Positions 43,568 to 53,072 of a stretch of 64,000 bases of DNA are shown here, piece by piece. The stretch spans positions 62,001 to 126,000 of the forward strand of contig NZ_JAMFLH010000010.1 in NCBI RefSeq assembly GCF_023501975.1, given 5' to 3'. The notes under the pieces are model-generated. The model was not told where the DNA came from. It ran no database searches and saw only the letters and a program-made list of their open reading frames with translations. How positions within the stretch are numbered: position 1 is the stretch's first letter; each line of letters begins with the position of its first letter. This DNA is from Altererythrobacter sp. KTW20L. GTDB lineage: Bacteria; Pseudomonadota; Alphaproteobacteria; Sphingomonadales; Sphingomonadaceae. Position numbers and translations under genes: made by a program.

Positions 43568-44125
43568 TCAGCGGGCGAGGCTGCGAAAGGTGATCGACCA
43601 GCGGGTCACTTCCATGGGCACGATGCTGTGTTCCCACTGGTGCCGCACCTCGCCCGACAGGTGATAGACCGAGCGGCGGGGGAGGGGCTGCGCGGCACGG
43701 GCAAACTTGCCGTCAGGTAGCCGCTGACGAAGCCGCAGAACGGCGTCGGACCCCAGCGACAGGCCCACTACGTGCTCGAACACTGACCGGTCGCGGTGCC
43801 AGCCGATGCCCGCGCCGGGATCGTAACGGATCACCAGCGCCTGGACCAACGCGGCGGGATCGAGCCCGGCAAACCTGACCGCCCGTTCCCGCATCCCGAC
43901 CAGCCAATCGGGCATCGGTGTGGTCGGGCCGAATTGCGCCCGGTCGAAATCGTAATGCCAGCCGAACGAGGCGGTCAGTCGCTTGCCCTCCCACCCCTGG
44001 AACCGGAAGGGCGCCAGCGCCACACCGTCGATACCCGCAATCAACGCCCGCTCCTCGTCGGGCGACAGGAACTCTTCGGCCAGGGCGAGGCCGGGGACCA
44101 GCGGGATATCGAACAGATCGGCCAT
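43568..44125 (-). CDS. AlkB-like 2-oxoglutarate dioxygenase
   Basis: A 185-residue AlkB-family protein. The iron ligands are in WHRD (His, Asp) and RHQWEHS (His), and the 2-oxoglutarate arginines in TRWSITFRSL. PGAGIGWHRD and GLSLGSDAVLRLR are typical. It is the short type lacking the N-terminal lid of Escherichia coli AlkB and may demethylate DNA, RNA or another substrate. It is the last gene after the putrescine aminotransferase (47-base gap), probably by read-through rather than function. ATG 44125 is chosen; ATG 44137 is four codons upstream. Confidence 0.85.
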   Translation of the reverse strand: MADLFDIPLVPGLALAEEFLSPDEERALIAGIDGVALAPFRFQGWEGKRLTASFGWHYDFDRAQFGPTTPMPDWLVGMRERAVRFAGLDPAALVQALVIRYDPGAGIGWHRDRSVFEHVVGLSLGSDAVLRLRQRLPDGKFARAAQPLPRRSVYHLSGEVRHQWEHSIVPMEVTRWSITFRSLAR

Positions 44126-44172
44126 CGTGGCCTGCATGTCGGCAGAGCCACAGCCGGATGCAATAGCTTGGG

Positions 44173-45546
44173 TTAAAGCGCCTGCAAATCGGGCAGTGCC
44201 TGGTCCAGCGACCTGGCGATAATGTCCACCATGTCATCGATCTGCTGGTGCGTGATGATCAGCGGCGGACACATCACGATTGTATCGCGGATGCCGCGCA
44301 CCATCAGGCCATTGGCGATGCAATGGTCGCGCACCACTGGCCCGGCATTGCCTTCCTTCCCGCCCCAGCGCTCGTTCGTGCCGGGCTTGCTGACAATCTC
44401 AACCGCGCCGAGCAGGCCGATCGAGCGGGTTTCGCCCACCAGTTCGTGGCCATCCAGCCGCTTCAGGGCATTGGCGAGGTAAGGCCCGGTGTCGTCGCGG
44501 GTGCGTGTCACCAGCCCTTCGTGATCGAGGATGTCGATGTTCGCCAGGGCCACGGCGGCAGCCACCGGATGGCCCGAATAGGTGAAGCCGTGGACGAAAT
44601 CGCCGCCGGTCTTCAGTACCTCGACAATATCGCTGGAAACGGCCGTGGCGCTGATCGGCTGGTAGCCCGATGACAGGCCCTTGGCCATGGCCACCATGTC
44701 GGGCGTGAAGCCCAGCGTCTGGTGGGCAAACCAGTTACCGGTGCGGCCAAACCCGCAGATCACTTCGTCCGCCACCAGCAGGATGCCGTACTTGCGGCAG
44801 ATCGCCTCGACTTCCTGCCAGTAGCCATCGGGCGGAATGATCACGCCGCCTGCGCCCTGTACCGGCTCGCCAATGAAGGCGGCGACGTTCTCCGGCCCGA
44901 CGGCGAGAATACGTTCCTCTATGGCGGCGGCGCAGTCCTTGCCGAACTGTACCTTGTCCTGCCCGAATCCTTCGCCGAACCAGTAGGGCTGGCGGACGTG
45001 CTCCACGCCGGGGACGGGCAGGTTGCCCTGTTCGTGCATGAACTTCATGCCGCCCAGGCTAACGCCCGCCACGGTGGAGCCATGGTAGGCGTTCCACCGG
45101 CTGATGAAGACCGTGCGCTTGGGCTCGCCCTTCACCTTCCAGTAGTGGCGCACCATGCGGAACACGGTGTCATTCGCTTCCGAACCGCTGGTGTTGAAGA
45201 ACACGTGCTGCAACTTGCCACCGGTCAGCCCCGCTATGCGCTGGGCGAGGAGCACGGTGGGCGGGGTCACGGTCTTGAAGAAGGTGTTGTAGTACGGCAG
45301 TTCGCGCATCTGGCGCGTGGCGGCCTCGACCAGTTCCTCGCGGCCATAGCCTACGTTGACGCACCACAGCCCGGCCATTCCGTCGAGGATGCGGTTGCCA
45401 TCACCATCGTGGATATAGCAGCCTTCCGCATGGGTCACGATGCGGCTGCCGCCCATGTCCTCGATCAGCTTGTAGTCCTGCTGCGCGGGCAGGTGGTGCG
45501 CCACGTCGAGGCGCTTCAGTTCGGCGATGTCATAGTTCTGCGGCAT
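44173..45546 (-). CDS. putrescine--pyruvate aminotransferase (SpuC-like)
   Basis: A 457-residue class III PLP aminotransferase. Typical SpuC blocks are MAGLWCVNVGYGREELVEAA, YYNTFFKTVTPPT, NTSGSEANDTVFRMVRHYW, RWNAYHGSTVAGVSLGGM and the PLP lysine in MAKGLSSGYQPISA. It transfers an amino group from putrescine (or another diamine) to pyruvate, giving 4-aminobutanal and alanine. ATG 45546 has GGAG 7 bases upstream. It sits with puuD, the PatD-like dehydrogenase and the Pot importer in one minus-strand run. Confidence 0.9.
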   Translation of the reverse strand: MPQNYDIAELKRLDVAHHLPAQQDYKLIEDMGGSRIVTHAEGCYIHDGDGNRILDGMAGLWCVNVGYGREELVEAATRQMRELPYYNTFFKTVTPPTVLLAQRIAGLTGGKLQHVFFNTSGSEANDTVFRMVRHYWKVKGEPKRTVFISRWNAYHGSTVAGVSLGGMKFMHEQGNLPVPGVEHVRQPYWFGEGFGQDKVQFGKDCAAAIEERILAVGPENVAAFIGEPVQGAGGVIIPPDGYWQEVEAICRKYGILLVADEVICGFGRTGNWFAHQTLGFTPDMVAMAKGLSSGYQPISATAVSSDIVEVLKTGGDFVHGFTYSGHPVAAAVALANIDILDHEGLVTRTRDDTGPYLANALKRLDGHELVGETRSIGLLGAVEIVSKPGTNERWGGKEGNAGPVVRDHCIANGLMVRGIRDTIVMCPPLIITHQQIDDMVDIIARSLDQALPDLQAL

Positions 45547-45644
45547 GGGTTTTCTCCGTTGGTCTGGGCTGGCGAGGGGCAAGCGGCAGGGTCAGGGAGA
45601 AAAGCCGATCCGCGCGAGGAAGCGGCAGGTGCGGGTGATGCGCA

Positions 45645-46385
45645 TCATGCCTCGCCCCGCAGGACGCGGCCGAGCAGGCGAAAAAAAGCCTGGCTGTCGG
45701 GGTTGGTGTCGGTGTTCCATTCCGGGTGCCACTGTACCGCAAGCACGGGGGCACTGCCAATGGTAGTCGAGAACGCCTCAACCAGCCCGTCGGGCGCCCT
45801 CGCTTCAACTGTGAGGCCATCGGCGAGGCGGCCAATGCCCTGGAAGTGGACCGAGTTGACGGTCAGTTCGTCCTTGCCGAACGCCCGCGCCAGCATCCCG
45901 CCGCTCTCGATGTGGACCGGGTGCAGGTGATCGAACATCGCGTCGAAAGCCACGTCTTCTGCGGCGTGGTGGGCCAGCAGGTCCGCGCTGGCCGACACAT
46001 CGCGCCGCAGGGTGCCGCCCAGCGCTACGTTGATCTCCTGGAAGCCCCGGCAGATGCCGAACACCGGCTTGCCCCCGCCGGTCATGCGATCGACAATGCT
46101 TAAGGCGATCTCGTCGCGCCCCGGATCGAACGGGCCATCGCCGCCAGCCTCGCCATAACGGCTGGTCTCGACGTTCGATGGGCTGCCGGTGAGGAGGATC
46201 CCGTCCAGCCGCCCGGCCACTTCGCTCGCGCTCATCAGGTCGGGCAGACTGGGCACGATCAGCGCGGCGACATCGGCGTATTGCATCGTCGGCCGGATAT
46301 AACGCTCGATCACCGCCTGCGCCGGTTCCGTGCCGACTGTGCGCTGGCAGGCAATGATGCCGAGGACGGGGCGGGCGTTGCCCAT
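45645..46385 (-). CDS. puuD: gamma-glutamyl-gamma-aminobutyrate hydrolase
   Basis: A 246-residue class I glutamine-amidotransferase-fold hydrolase releasing GABA from gamma-Glu-GABA. The nucleophile is in PVFGICRGFQEINVALGG, and the His/Glu pair in AVQWHPEWN. ILLTGSPSNVE is the usual oxyanion region. Its ATG overlaps the stop of the PatD-like gene by one base (TGATG), so they are translated together. An upstream extension of the frame lies inside that gene and is not coding. Confidence 0.93.
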   Translation of the reverse strand: MGNARPVLGIIACQRTVGTEPAQAVIERYIRPTMQYADVAALIVPSLPDLMSASEVAGRLDGILLTGSPSNVETSRYGEAGGDGPFDPGRDEIALSIVDRMTGGGKPVFGICRGFQEINVALGGTLRRDVSASADLLAHHAAEDVAFDAMFDHLHPVHIESGGMLARAFGKDELTVNSVHFQGIGRLADGLTVEARAPDGLVEAFSTTIGSAPVLAVQWHPEWNTDTNPDSQAFFRLLGRVLRGEA

Positions 46386-47812
46386 CAGTGCTTTATCATC
46401 ACGTGGCGCGTGGTCATGTAATGCTCCAGGCTGTAGATCGACAGGTCCGAGCCATAGCCCGAGCTCTTTACCCCGCCATGCGGCATTTCGGTGGCGTTGA
46501 CCGAATGGGTGTTGATCCAGGTCACGCCATATTGCAGCTCTGCCGCAAACCGCGCCGCCTTGCCCACATCGCGCGTCCACACCGAGCTGGCGAGGCCGTA
46601 TTCGCTGTCGTTTGCCCAGTCGAGCGCCTGGTTGTCCTCTTCGAAGCGGGTGATCGACACGACCGGGCCGAACACCTCCTTCTGCACGATCTCGTCGGTG
46701 TGACGCGCCCCGGCGATGAGCGTGGGCGCGTAGAAAAAGCCCTCGCCTTCGGGCGCATATCCGCCGGTAACCACTTCGGCGGGCGTATCGGCGGCGGCAC
46801 GGGCAACGAAGCCGTCCACCCGGTCACGCTGGCGGGCGGTGATGAGCGGGCCAAGCTGGGTGCCTGCCGCCGCAGGATCGCCCATCGGGATCGCTTCTGT
46901 CGCCAGCTTCAGGTCGGCAACCAGCCGGTCATAGAGGCTGGCATGGACATAGACCCGGCAGGCGGCGGTGCAATCCTGCCCGGCGTTGTAGAAGCCGCCT
47001 TCCGCTATGGCTTCCACCGCAGCGGCGATGTCGGCATCGGCCAGCACGATCACCGGCGCCTTGCCGCCCAGTTCGAAATGGGTGCGCTTGATCGTGGGGG
47101 CCACGGCTTCGAGGATCTTGCGCCCGGTCGCCACGTCGCCGGTCAGCGAGACCATGCGGACCTGCCGGTGCGCCACCAGTTGCGCGCCCACGCCGCTGCC
47201 ATTGCCGGTGACCACGTTGACCACGCCTTCGGGCAGGAATTCGGCGCATACTTCAGCCAGCTTCAGGGCGCTCAGTGGCGTATGTTCGCTGGGCTTCAGA
47301 ACCACCGTATTGCCCGCCGCGATCACCGGCGCGATCTTCCAGCTCGCCATCATCAGCGGATAGTTCCAGGGGGCGATGCCGACGCAGATACCCAGAGGAT
47401 CGCGCCGCACCATGGAGGTGTGCCCGGCCTTGTATTCACCGGCCGGGACGCCCGGAACGGTGCGGGCGGCACCGGCATAGAAGCGGAAAACGTCCAGCGT
47501 ATTACCCACGTCCACAGCGCGGGCAGTGCCAATCGGCTTGCCGCAGTTGAGCATCTCGAGCGCGGCGAAGTCGTCCGCCAGTTCCTCGATCCGGTCGGCG
47601 ATCTTCAGCATCCGGCGTGATCGATCGGCGGGGGTCATCTTCGACCATACGGTGAAGGCCTGCTGCGCTGCTGCCACGGCGGCCTCAACCTGGGCCTTGC
47701 TGGCGCTGGCAAGGCTGGCGATCTGTTCACCCGTGGCGGGGTTGAACACCGCCTCGGGCTCACCCTCCCCGTTGGCGGGGCGCCCGGCGATGAACTGGCT
47801 GTGGGCGATCAT
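46385..47812 (-). CDS. patD: aminobutyraldehyde dehydrogenase (PatD-like)
   Basis: A 475-residue NAD-dependent aldehyde dehydrogenase. The sequence tracks Escherichia coli Pat[41 protein letters not shown], the catalytic Cys in [13 protein letters not shown] and Glu in [10 protein letters not shown], and [18 protein letters not shown] at the end. It converts 4-aminobutanal to GABA and may also act on gamma-glutamylated aldehyde, since no separate puuC is found. ATG 47812 fits the family start; an upstream ATG 33 bases earlier is less likely. Confidence 0.9.
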   Translation of the reverse strand: MIAHSQFIAGRPANGEGEPEAVFNPATGEQIASLASASKAQVEAAVAAAQQAFTVWSKMTPADRSRRMLKIADRIEELADDFAALEMLNCGKPIGTARAVDVGNTLDVFRFYAGAARTVPGVPAGEYKAGHTSMVRRDPLGICVGIAPWNYPLMMASWKIAPVIAAGNTVVLKPSEHTPLSALKLAEVCAEFLPEGVVNVVTGNGSGVGAQLVAHRQVRMVSLTGDVATGRKILEAVAPTIKRTHFELGGKAPVIVLADADIAAAVEAIAEGGFYNAGQDCTAACRVYVHASLYDRLVADLKLATEAIPMGDPAAAGTQLGPLITARQRDRVDGFVARAAADTPAEVVTGGYAPEGEGFFYAPTLIAGARHTDEIVQKEVFGPVVSITRFEEDNQALDWANDSEYGLASSVWTRDVGKAARFAAELQYGVTWINTHSVNATEMPHGGVKSSGYGSDLSIYSLEHYMTTRHVMIKH

Positions 47813-47894
47813 GCGGTGTCCTGTCGGTTGCTTCGGGCCAGCCACGATTAGGCGCGAGCCAAGGTGGGTGGAAATACAAAAGGGTAGCCCGATG

Positions 47895-47913
47895 CCATCG
47901 GATTTGCCGATGG
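47895..47913 (-). terminator. hairpin between potA and patD
   Basis: CCATCGG and CCGATGG form a perfect 7-base stem around a 5-base loop, 9 bases past the potA stop. In the minus-strand transcript a run containing CCCTTTTG follows about 10 bases later. It could be a weak terminator, an mRNA-stability stem, or an operator, since the arm CCGATGG resembles the CCGATAG elements at 52156 and 58555. Confidence 0.4.
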
Positions 47914-47922
47914 AACAGCCTG

Positions 47923-49050
47923 CTAGCTCAGCAGCACCACCGGGCTATCGGCGCGCCAGTGCATCGAAACCTTGTCATCCCAGGTGAAATCCTCCTGGTC
48001 GCGGCGCGAGAGGTTGGGGCGCGACACGCGCAGCATGGCGCCCGATTCGAGCTGGATATCAAACAGGGTGATATCACCCAGATAGCTCATGCCCCTGATC
48101 TTGCCGCGAGCGAAATTGTAGCCTTCGGGCGCATCTTCCTGCGCGGCACGGAAGGCTTTTCCGTCACCCGGCACGTGAAGGTAGATTTTCTCCGGCCTGA
48201 TTGCCACCCACACGTTGGACTGGTGCGATCCGGTTACGCCGTGGTTGAGGTACACCTTGCCCAGCCCCTCGCACTCCACCGCCGCCCGGTCCGGTTCGTC
48301 CAGCGTGAGCTTGCCTTCGAACAGGTTCACCGAACCGACGAAATCGGCGACGAAACGGTTGGCGGGAAATTCATAGAGATCGGAAGGCGGTGCCAACTGC
48401 GCCACTTCGCCCTTGTTGATCACCGCGATGCGGCCGGCCATCGACAGTGCCTCGTCCTGGTCGTGGGTCACGGTTACAAAGGTGATGCCTACTTCGTCCT
48501 GCAGGTCGGCCAGTTCGAACTGCATCTGTGCGCGCAGCTTGGCGTCGAGCGCGCTCAGAGGTTCGTCCAGCAACAGCACCTTTGGTCGCATCACCAGGCT
48601 GCGGGCGAGGGCTACGCGCTGCCGCTGCCCGCCCGAAAGCTGGTCGGGCCGGCGCGCGCCGAAGCCATCCAGCTTCACCAGTTCCAGCGCTTCTGCCACG
48701 CGGGACTTGATCTCGTCAGAACCGACCCGGGCAATTTTGAGGCCGTAGCCGACGTTCTGTTCCACCGTCATGTGCGGGAACACGGCATAGGACTGGAATA
48801 CCATGTTCACCGGGCGCCTGTTGGGCGGGACTTTCGCCATGTCCTGCCCGTCGATCAGAATCTGCCCCTCGGTCGGCATCTCGAACCCGGCGATCATGCG
48901 CAGGAGCGTGGTCTTGCCGCAGCCCGACGGCCCCAGCAGCACAAAGAACTCACCCGGCATGATGTCGATCGACACATTGTCCACCGCCGTGACCGGGCCG
49001 AAGCGCTTCGACACGTTGCGGATGGAAATGATCGGCTGTTGTTCGGTCAT
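47923..49050 (-). CDS. potA: polyamine ABC transporter ATP-binding protein
   Basis: A 375-residue ABC ATPase of the PotA/PotG group. Walker [30 protein letters not shown], signature [15 protein letters not shown], Walker [25 protein letters not shown] and a C-terminal TOBE domain ([14 protein letters not shown] onward). It powers uptake of putrescine or spermidine with the two permeases upstream. Last of the four pot genes, with a 20-base gap. Confidence 0.92.
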   Translation of the reverse strand: MTEQQPIISIRNVSKRFGPVTAVDNVSIDIMPGEFFVLLGPSGCGKTTLLRMIAGFEMPTEGQILIDGQDMAKVPPNRRPVNMVFQSYAVFPHMTVEQNVGYGLKIARVGSDEIKSRVAEALELVKLDGFGARRPDQLSGGQRQRVALARSLVMRPKVLLLDEPLSALDAKLRAQMQFELADLQDEVGITFVTVTHDQDEALSMAGRIAVINKGEVAQLAPPSDLYEFPANRFVADFVGSVNLFEGKLTLDEPDRAAVECEGLGKVYLNHGVTGSHQSNVWVAIRPEKIYLHVPGDGKAFRAAQEDAPEGYNFARGKIRGMSYLGDITLFDIQLESGAMLRVSRPNLSRRDQEDFTWDDKVSMHWRADSPVVLLS

Positions 49051-49070
49051 GCGATCAGTGCCTCAAAAAA

Positions 49071-49931
49071 TCAGTGCCGCTGCGAAACCGTGCCCATGCG
49101 GCTCTGTATCTTGAGCGCAATGGTGGTCAGGATGATGGTCAGCACGATGAGCAATGTGCTTGCCGCGTTGACTTCCGGCGTCACCGAGAAGCGGACCATC
49201 GAATAGACCTTCACCGGGAAAGTGATGGTATTGGGGCCGCTGGTGAAGAAGGTGATGACGAAGTCGTCGAGGCTGAGGGTGAAAGCCAGCAGTGCACCCG
49301 CCACGAGCCCCGGCTTCATGTGCGGCAGCAGCACGTCGCGGAAGGCCTGCAGCTCGGTTGCGCCAAGGTCTTTTGCCGCCTCCTCCTCCTCGCGGTTGAA
49401 GCTGGTCAGGCGGCTGCGCACGACCATCGCCACGAAGGGAAAGCAGAAAGTGATATGGGCAATGGTTATCGCCCCCAGGTTCAGCGGCCAGGGCAGGTCT
49501 GTCGGGAAGCCGATCTTGGCGAAGAACACCAGGAAGGCCACGCCAAGGCAGATTTCCGGTACCACGATGGGCAGCGCCATGGCCCCTTCGGCCGCGCCCT
49601 TGAACGGGAAGCGGAAACGCCACAGCATCACCGCTGCCAATGCGCCCAGCACCACGCTGGCGACCGTGGCGAGCGCGGCGATGGTCAGCGAGTTGAGCAG
49701 CGCTTCCATCAGGCTCGCGTTGTTCAGGGCCTTTTCGTAATATTCCAGCGTGAAGCCGCGCCACACGATGTTGCGGCGGCTGTCATTGAAGCTGAAAGCC
49801 ACCAGCGTGATCAGCGGGGCATAGAGGAAGAACATCACCAGCCCCACCCAGGTCCGCATCCATAACCGGCGGGTATATTCCAGTGGCGCGATCGGCTCGC
49901 GCTTGCGCAGCAGCCGGGCCAGCATCGTCAT
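49071..49931 (-). CDS. potI: polyamine ABC transporter permease (PotC/PotI)
   Basis: A 286-residue inner-membrane permease with six predicted helices. The EAA coupling loop is EEEAAKDLGATELQAFRDVL, and FSFNDSRRNIVWRGFTLEYY is the standard PotC/PotI start after the first helix. ATG 49931 overlaps the potH stop (ATGA). Confidence 0.92.
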   Translation of the reverse strand: MTMLARLLRKREPIAPLEYTRRLWMRTWVGLVMFFLYAPLITLVAFSFNDSRRNIVWRGFTLEYYEKALNNASLMEALLNSLTIAALATVASVVLGALAAVMLWRFRFPFKGAAEGAMALPIVVPEICLGVAFLVFFAKIGFPTDLPWPLNLGAITIAHITFCFPFVAMVVRSRLTSFNREEEEAAKDLGATELQAFRDVLLPHMKPGLVAGALLAFTLSLDDFVITFFTSGPNTITFPVKVYSMVRFSVTPEVNAASTLLIVLTIILTTIALKIQSRMGTVSQRH

Positions 49932-50830
49932 TGCCTTGCCTCCGCCTGACGCGATTTCATCGCCTGGAAGGCAATCGCGATGAAGGTGGCATACATCAGG
50001 ATGAAGCTGAGCGCCGCGCCGAAGGGCCAGTCGTTCGCCCGCTTGAACTGGCGTTCGATGACATTGGCGATCATCTGGCTGTCCGGTCCGCCCAGCAGGT
50101 CAGGCGTCAGATAGGCCCCCAGTGCCGGCACGAAAGTGATGATCACGCCGGAAATGATGCCCGGTGCCGCCAGCGGCGCGACAATCGCCAAGAGGGTGCG
50201 GAAATGCCCGGCGCCAAGGTCAAGGCTCGCTTCGATCAGCGACTTGTCCAGCCGGTCGAGCGCGGCATAGAGCGGCAGGACCATGAAGGGCAGGTGGACA
50301 TAGACCAGCCCGAAAATCACCGCGAAATTGTTGTACAGCAGTTCCAGCGGCTCATATGCGCCGGGTGCGGGCAGGCCGACCAGCGGCAGCAGGCCGCCAA
50401 GGTTGTCGTGCAGCCAGCCGAGCGACTGGTTGGCATAGCCCTCGCGCCGCAGCACCGCGATCAGCGCATAGGTGCGGATCAACAGGTTGGTCCAGAACGG
50501 CAGCATGATGGCCAGCAGCAGCCACGGCTTCCACTTGTTGCTGGAAAACACGATGGCCAACGCCACCGGGAAGCCCACCACGATGCAGATCACCGTGGTG
50601 GCGGCGGCCACCAGGATCGATTTCCACAGGATGCCGAGGTAGAGCGGATCGAGCGCGCGGGAGTAGTTCGAGAAGGTGCCCGATATCTCGATCTCGGTCA
50701 GGCTGGCATTGGTGCCGAAACTGTAGAGCCAGACAATGCCGAGGGGTACGATAAAGAAGCCGATCAGCCATAGGGTCGGCACCGTCGCGACGGCGGCAAA
50801 CATCCCCTTGGCTGTTCTCCAGCTTTCCAT
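49928..50830 (-). CDS. potH: polyamine ABC transporter permease (PotB/PotH)
   Basis: A 300-residue permease with six predicted helices. LLAIMLPFWTNLLIRTYALI and LIEASLDLGAGHFRTLLAIV (the EAA loop), followed by PALGAYLTPDLLGGPDSQMI, identify the PotB/PotH partner. It follows the binding-protein gene by 27 bases. Confidence 0.92.
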   Translation of the reverse strand: MESWRTAKGMFAAVATVPTLWLIGFFIVPLGIVWLYSFGTNASLTEIEISGTFSNYSRALDPLYLGILWKSILVAAATTVICIVVGFPVALAIVFSSNKWKPWLLLAIMLPFWTNLLIRTYALIAVLRREGYANQSLGWLHDNLGGLLPLVGLPAPGAYEPLELLYNNFAVIFGLVYVHLPFMVLPLYAALDRLDKSLIEASLDLGAGHFRTLLAIVAPLAAPGIISGVIITFVPALGAYLTPDLLGGPDSQMIANVIERQFKRANDWPFGAALSFILMYATFIAIAFQAMKSRQAEARQ

Positions 50831-50857
50831 CGCGGCCCCTAGTTACCCTGTCTTGCG

Positions 50858-51991
50858 TCAGGCTGCGCGGATGCGGGTAAATGCCTCTTCGTAGAGCGGC
50901 TGCAGGGCCTCGTTGTAGCTGGCATATTCCGACACGGCCATGCGGTCGGCCGACGGGAAGATCACCGGATTGTTGCTGTATTCGGGCGGCATCAGCGCCT
51001 TGGCGGCAGCATTCGGCGTCGGATAGAGGATCGTCTCGGTGATCTTCTTGCCCACTTCGGCATCGAGCAGGTCATTGATGAACATGTGCGCATTGAGCGG
51101 GTGCGGTGCGCCCTTGGGAATGCACAGGTTGTCCGAATTGAGCTGGCTGCCTTCGCTCGGGATGACGAAATCGATATCGTCGTCCTCCAGCATGATCTGG
51201 GCAATATCGCCGTTGTATTCCAGCACCAGATCAACCTCGCCCGACAGCAGCAGGTCCTGCCCGTTGTCCTCGTGGAAGGTGCGGACGAACGGCTTCTGGC
51301 GGATCATCATGGCTTCCACCTCGGCGATGATCTCCGGCGTGATCTCGTTGACCGAATGGCCCAGGTACTTCGCGCCCAACCGGATAACGTCGCCCGCTTC
51401 GGACAGTAGGGCGATGCGGTTGGCATATTCATTGGAATCGAACAGCACCTTCCAGCTGTCGGGCGGGCTGGAAACCTTCGACTTGCGATAGCCGATGCCC
51501 AGCGCCAGCCAAGTATAGGGCATCGAATAGGCGCGGCCCTGGTCATAGGCCACATCAATGAAGGTCGGATCGACATTGGCCATGTTGGGGATCAGCGAGT
51601 GGTCGAGCGGTTCGAGCAGGTCCGACTGGACCATCCGTTCCACGAAGTCGTTCGACGGCACGATCACGTCGAAGCCCGGATTGCCGGCGCGCAGCTTGGC
51701 GAACAGCTCGTCGTTGGTGGCAAACAAGCTCATGTTGACGGCGATGCCGCTCGACGCCTCGAAATCCTCCAGCGTGGTTTCACCGATGTAGGTGTCCCAG
51801 TTGTAGAAATTGAGCGTTGCTTCCTCACCCGTGCTGGCCGTGCCGGTTTCCGACCCGCTGCAGGCGGCGAGGCCACCGAAGCTGATGCCGACAGCTGCGA
51901 TGCCCATGCCCTGCAGCATCGAGCGGCGGCCGATGCCGTTATGGCGCAAGAGCTGGCGGGCGAATTTGTCCGAAGTCCTGAAAGTGCTCAT
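50858..51991 (-). CDS. potF: polyamine-binding protein with Tat/lipoprotein signal
   Basis: A 377-residue periplasmic binding protein. The signal has RR at 22-23 (GRRSMLQGMGIAAVG) and lipobox LAAC (Cys44), so it is probably exported folded by Tat and lipidated. FYNWDTYIGE at the mature N-terminus and PSNDFVERMVQ, MPYTWLALGIGY and VDLVLEYNGDIAQ are PotD/PotF hallmarks. First gene of the pot-patD-puuD-spuC run, divergent from the LysR gene. Putrescine versus spermidine preference cannot be read with confidence. Confidence 0.92.
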   Translation of the reverse strand: MSTFRTSDKFARQLLRHNGIGRRSMLQGMGIAAVGISFGGLAACSGSETGTASTGEEATLNFYNWDTYIGETTLEDFEASSGIAVNMSLFATNDELFAKLRAGNPGFDVIVPSNDFVERMVQSDLLEPLDHSLIPNMANVDPTFIDVAYDQGRAYSMPYTWLALGIGYRKSKVSSPPDSWKVLFDSNEYANRIALLSEAGDVIRLGAKYLGHSVNEITPEIIAEVEAMMIRQKPFVRTFHEDNGQDLLLSGEVDLVLEYNGDIAQIMLEDDDIDFVIPSEGSQLNSDNLCIPKGAPHPLNAHMFINDLLDAEVGKKITETILYPTPNAAAKALMPPEYSNNPVIFPSADRMAVSEYASYNEALQPLYEEAFTRIRAA

Positions 51992-52063
51992 CGTAGTGAC
52001 CCCCTGTTTTCAGCGACCGGCCCTCGATCACAATTCCGGGTCCGGTACGCATCTGGTTGGAGC

Positions 52064-52081
52064 GGATGCTACTCCACATCC
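52064..52081. promoter_or_regulatory. dyad in potF / lysR divergent gap
   Basis: GGATG (52064-52068) and CATCC (52077-52081) form a small inverted repeat of a size seen in LysR-type sites, 73 bases before the potF start. Confidence 0.3.
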
Positions 52082-52155
52082 TGAATGCTGCAAGTGCACA
52101 ATTCGACATGAAAGCACGTTTGACGCGCGCTGCCAGTAGATTATGCAGCATCCGA

Positions 52156-52167
52156 GCTATCGGAAAA
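52156..52167. promoter_or_regulatory. GCTATCGGAAAA element, copy 1
   Basis: A 12-mer directly before the lysR start codon. Its exact reverse complement is at 58555-58566 in the other divergent gap of the polyamine region. The surrounding TCCGA-GCTA-TCGGA is a dyad. Confidence 0.45.
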
Positions 52168-52172
52168 ACCGC

Positions 52173-53069
52173 ATGAACATCACTTTTCGCCAGTTGCGCT
52201 ATTTTATCGCCGTGGCGGAGGCCCGTTCGGTGTCCGGCGGGTCGAGCGCGGTGGGCATTTCGCAAAGCGCCGTGACCGATGCAATCCGTACGCTGGAGCT
52301 GGAAACCGGCATGACGCTGTTCAACCGCCATGCCAAGGGCGTGACGCTGACCCGCGAAGGCAGCCAGTTCCTGCGCAATGCCCGGTCCATCGTCGATGCC
52401 ATAGCAGGACTTGCGGCAGGGGCCGGGCCGGGCGAGGACCAGACCGAGGGCCGCATCCGCATCGGCGCAACGCCGCTGGTCACCGGCTATTTCTTTGCCG
52501 ACCTGCTATCGCACTTCCAGCGGCTCTATCCGCGGATCGAAGTCAGCCTGGTGGAGGACAAGCGCAGCTATATCGAACACATGCTCGTGGGCGGCGAACT
52601 GGACCTGGCGCTGCTGCTGGTGGCCAACCTCGAACAGCGGCACGCGATCGACTACGAAGTGCTCCTGCGTAGCGAATGCCGCGCATGGATGGCGCCGACC
52701 CATCCGCTGGCCAATGTCGATGGCCTGTCGCTGGCGCAGATGGAAAACGATCCGGTGGTGATGCTGGCGCTGGACGAGCTTGAAGGGCTGGTCGAGGGCA
52801 TGTGGGCCAAGTTCGACCACCCGCCGCGCGTGGCCTTCCGCACATCGTCGGTCGAAGGGGTGCGCAGCCTGGTGGGGACTGGCGCGGGGATCACCCTGAT
52901 GCCCGACCTGGTTTACCGGCCGTGGAGCCTGGAAGGCGACCGCATCCTGTCCAAACGCACGCGTGAAAGCCTGCCTACGGTCGATATCGGCATCGGCTGG
53001 CGGCGGCTGAGCCGGCACAGTGAAGCGGTGAGCCTGTTCCTCGAAACGGCGCAGAACCACCGGCGGTAG
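52173..53069 (+). CDS. LysR-family regulator of the polyamine cluster
   Basis: A 298-residue LysR-type regulator. HTH near the N-terminus (FRQLRYFIAVAEARSVSGGS, then QSAVTDAIRTLELETGMTLF), and an effector-binding domain from RIRIGATPLVTGY onward. It is divergent from potF and convergent with the puuA-like gene (stops 3 bases apart), so control of polyamine genes is likely, comparable in position to BauR of Pseudomonas. ATG 52173 gives the family start; an in-frame ATG at 52143 would overlap the 52156 element. Confidence 0.88.
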   Translation: MNITFRQLRYFIAVAEARSVSGGSSAVGISQSAVTDAIRTLELETGMTLFNRHAKGVTLTREGSQFLRNARSIVDAIAGLAAGAGPGEDQTEGRIRIGATPLVTGYFFADLLSHFQRLYPRIEVSLVEDKRSYIEHMLVGGELDLALLLVANLEQRHAIDYEVLLRSECRAWMAPTHPLANVDGLSLAQMENDPVVMLALDELEGLVEGMWAKFDHPPRVAFRTSSVEGVRSLVGTGAGITLMPDLVYRPWSLEGDRILSKRTRESLPTVDIGIGWRRLSRHSEAVSLFLETAQNHRR

Positions 53070-53072
53070 GGG

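Noticed and set aside
45636-45647. Perfect palindrome TGATGCGCATCA at the end of puuD
   Set aside because: It overlaps the stop codon, has no second copy in the region, and 12-base palindromes are expected by chance in 64 kb.
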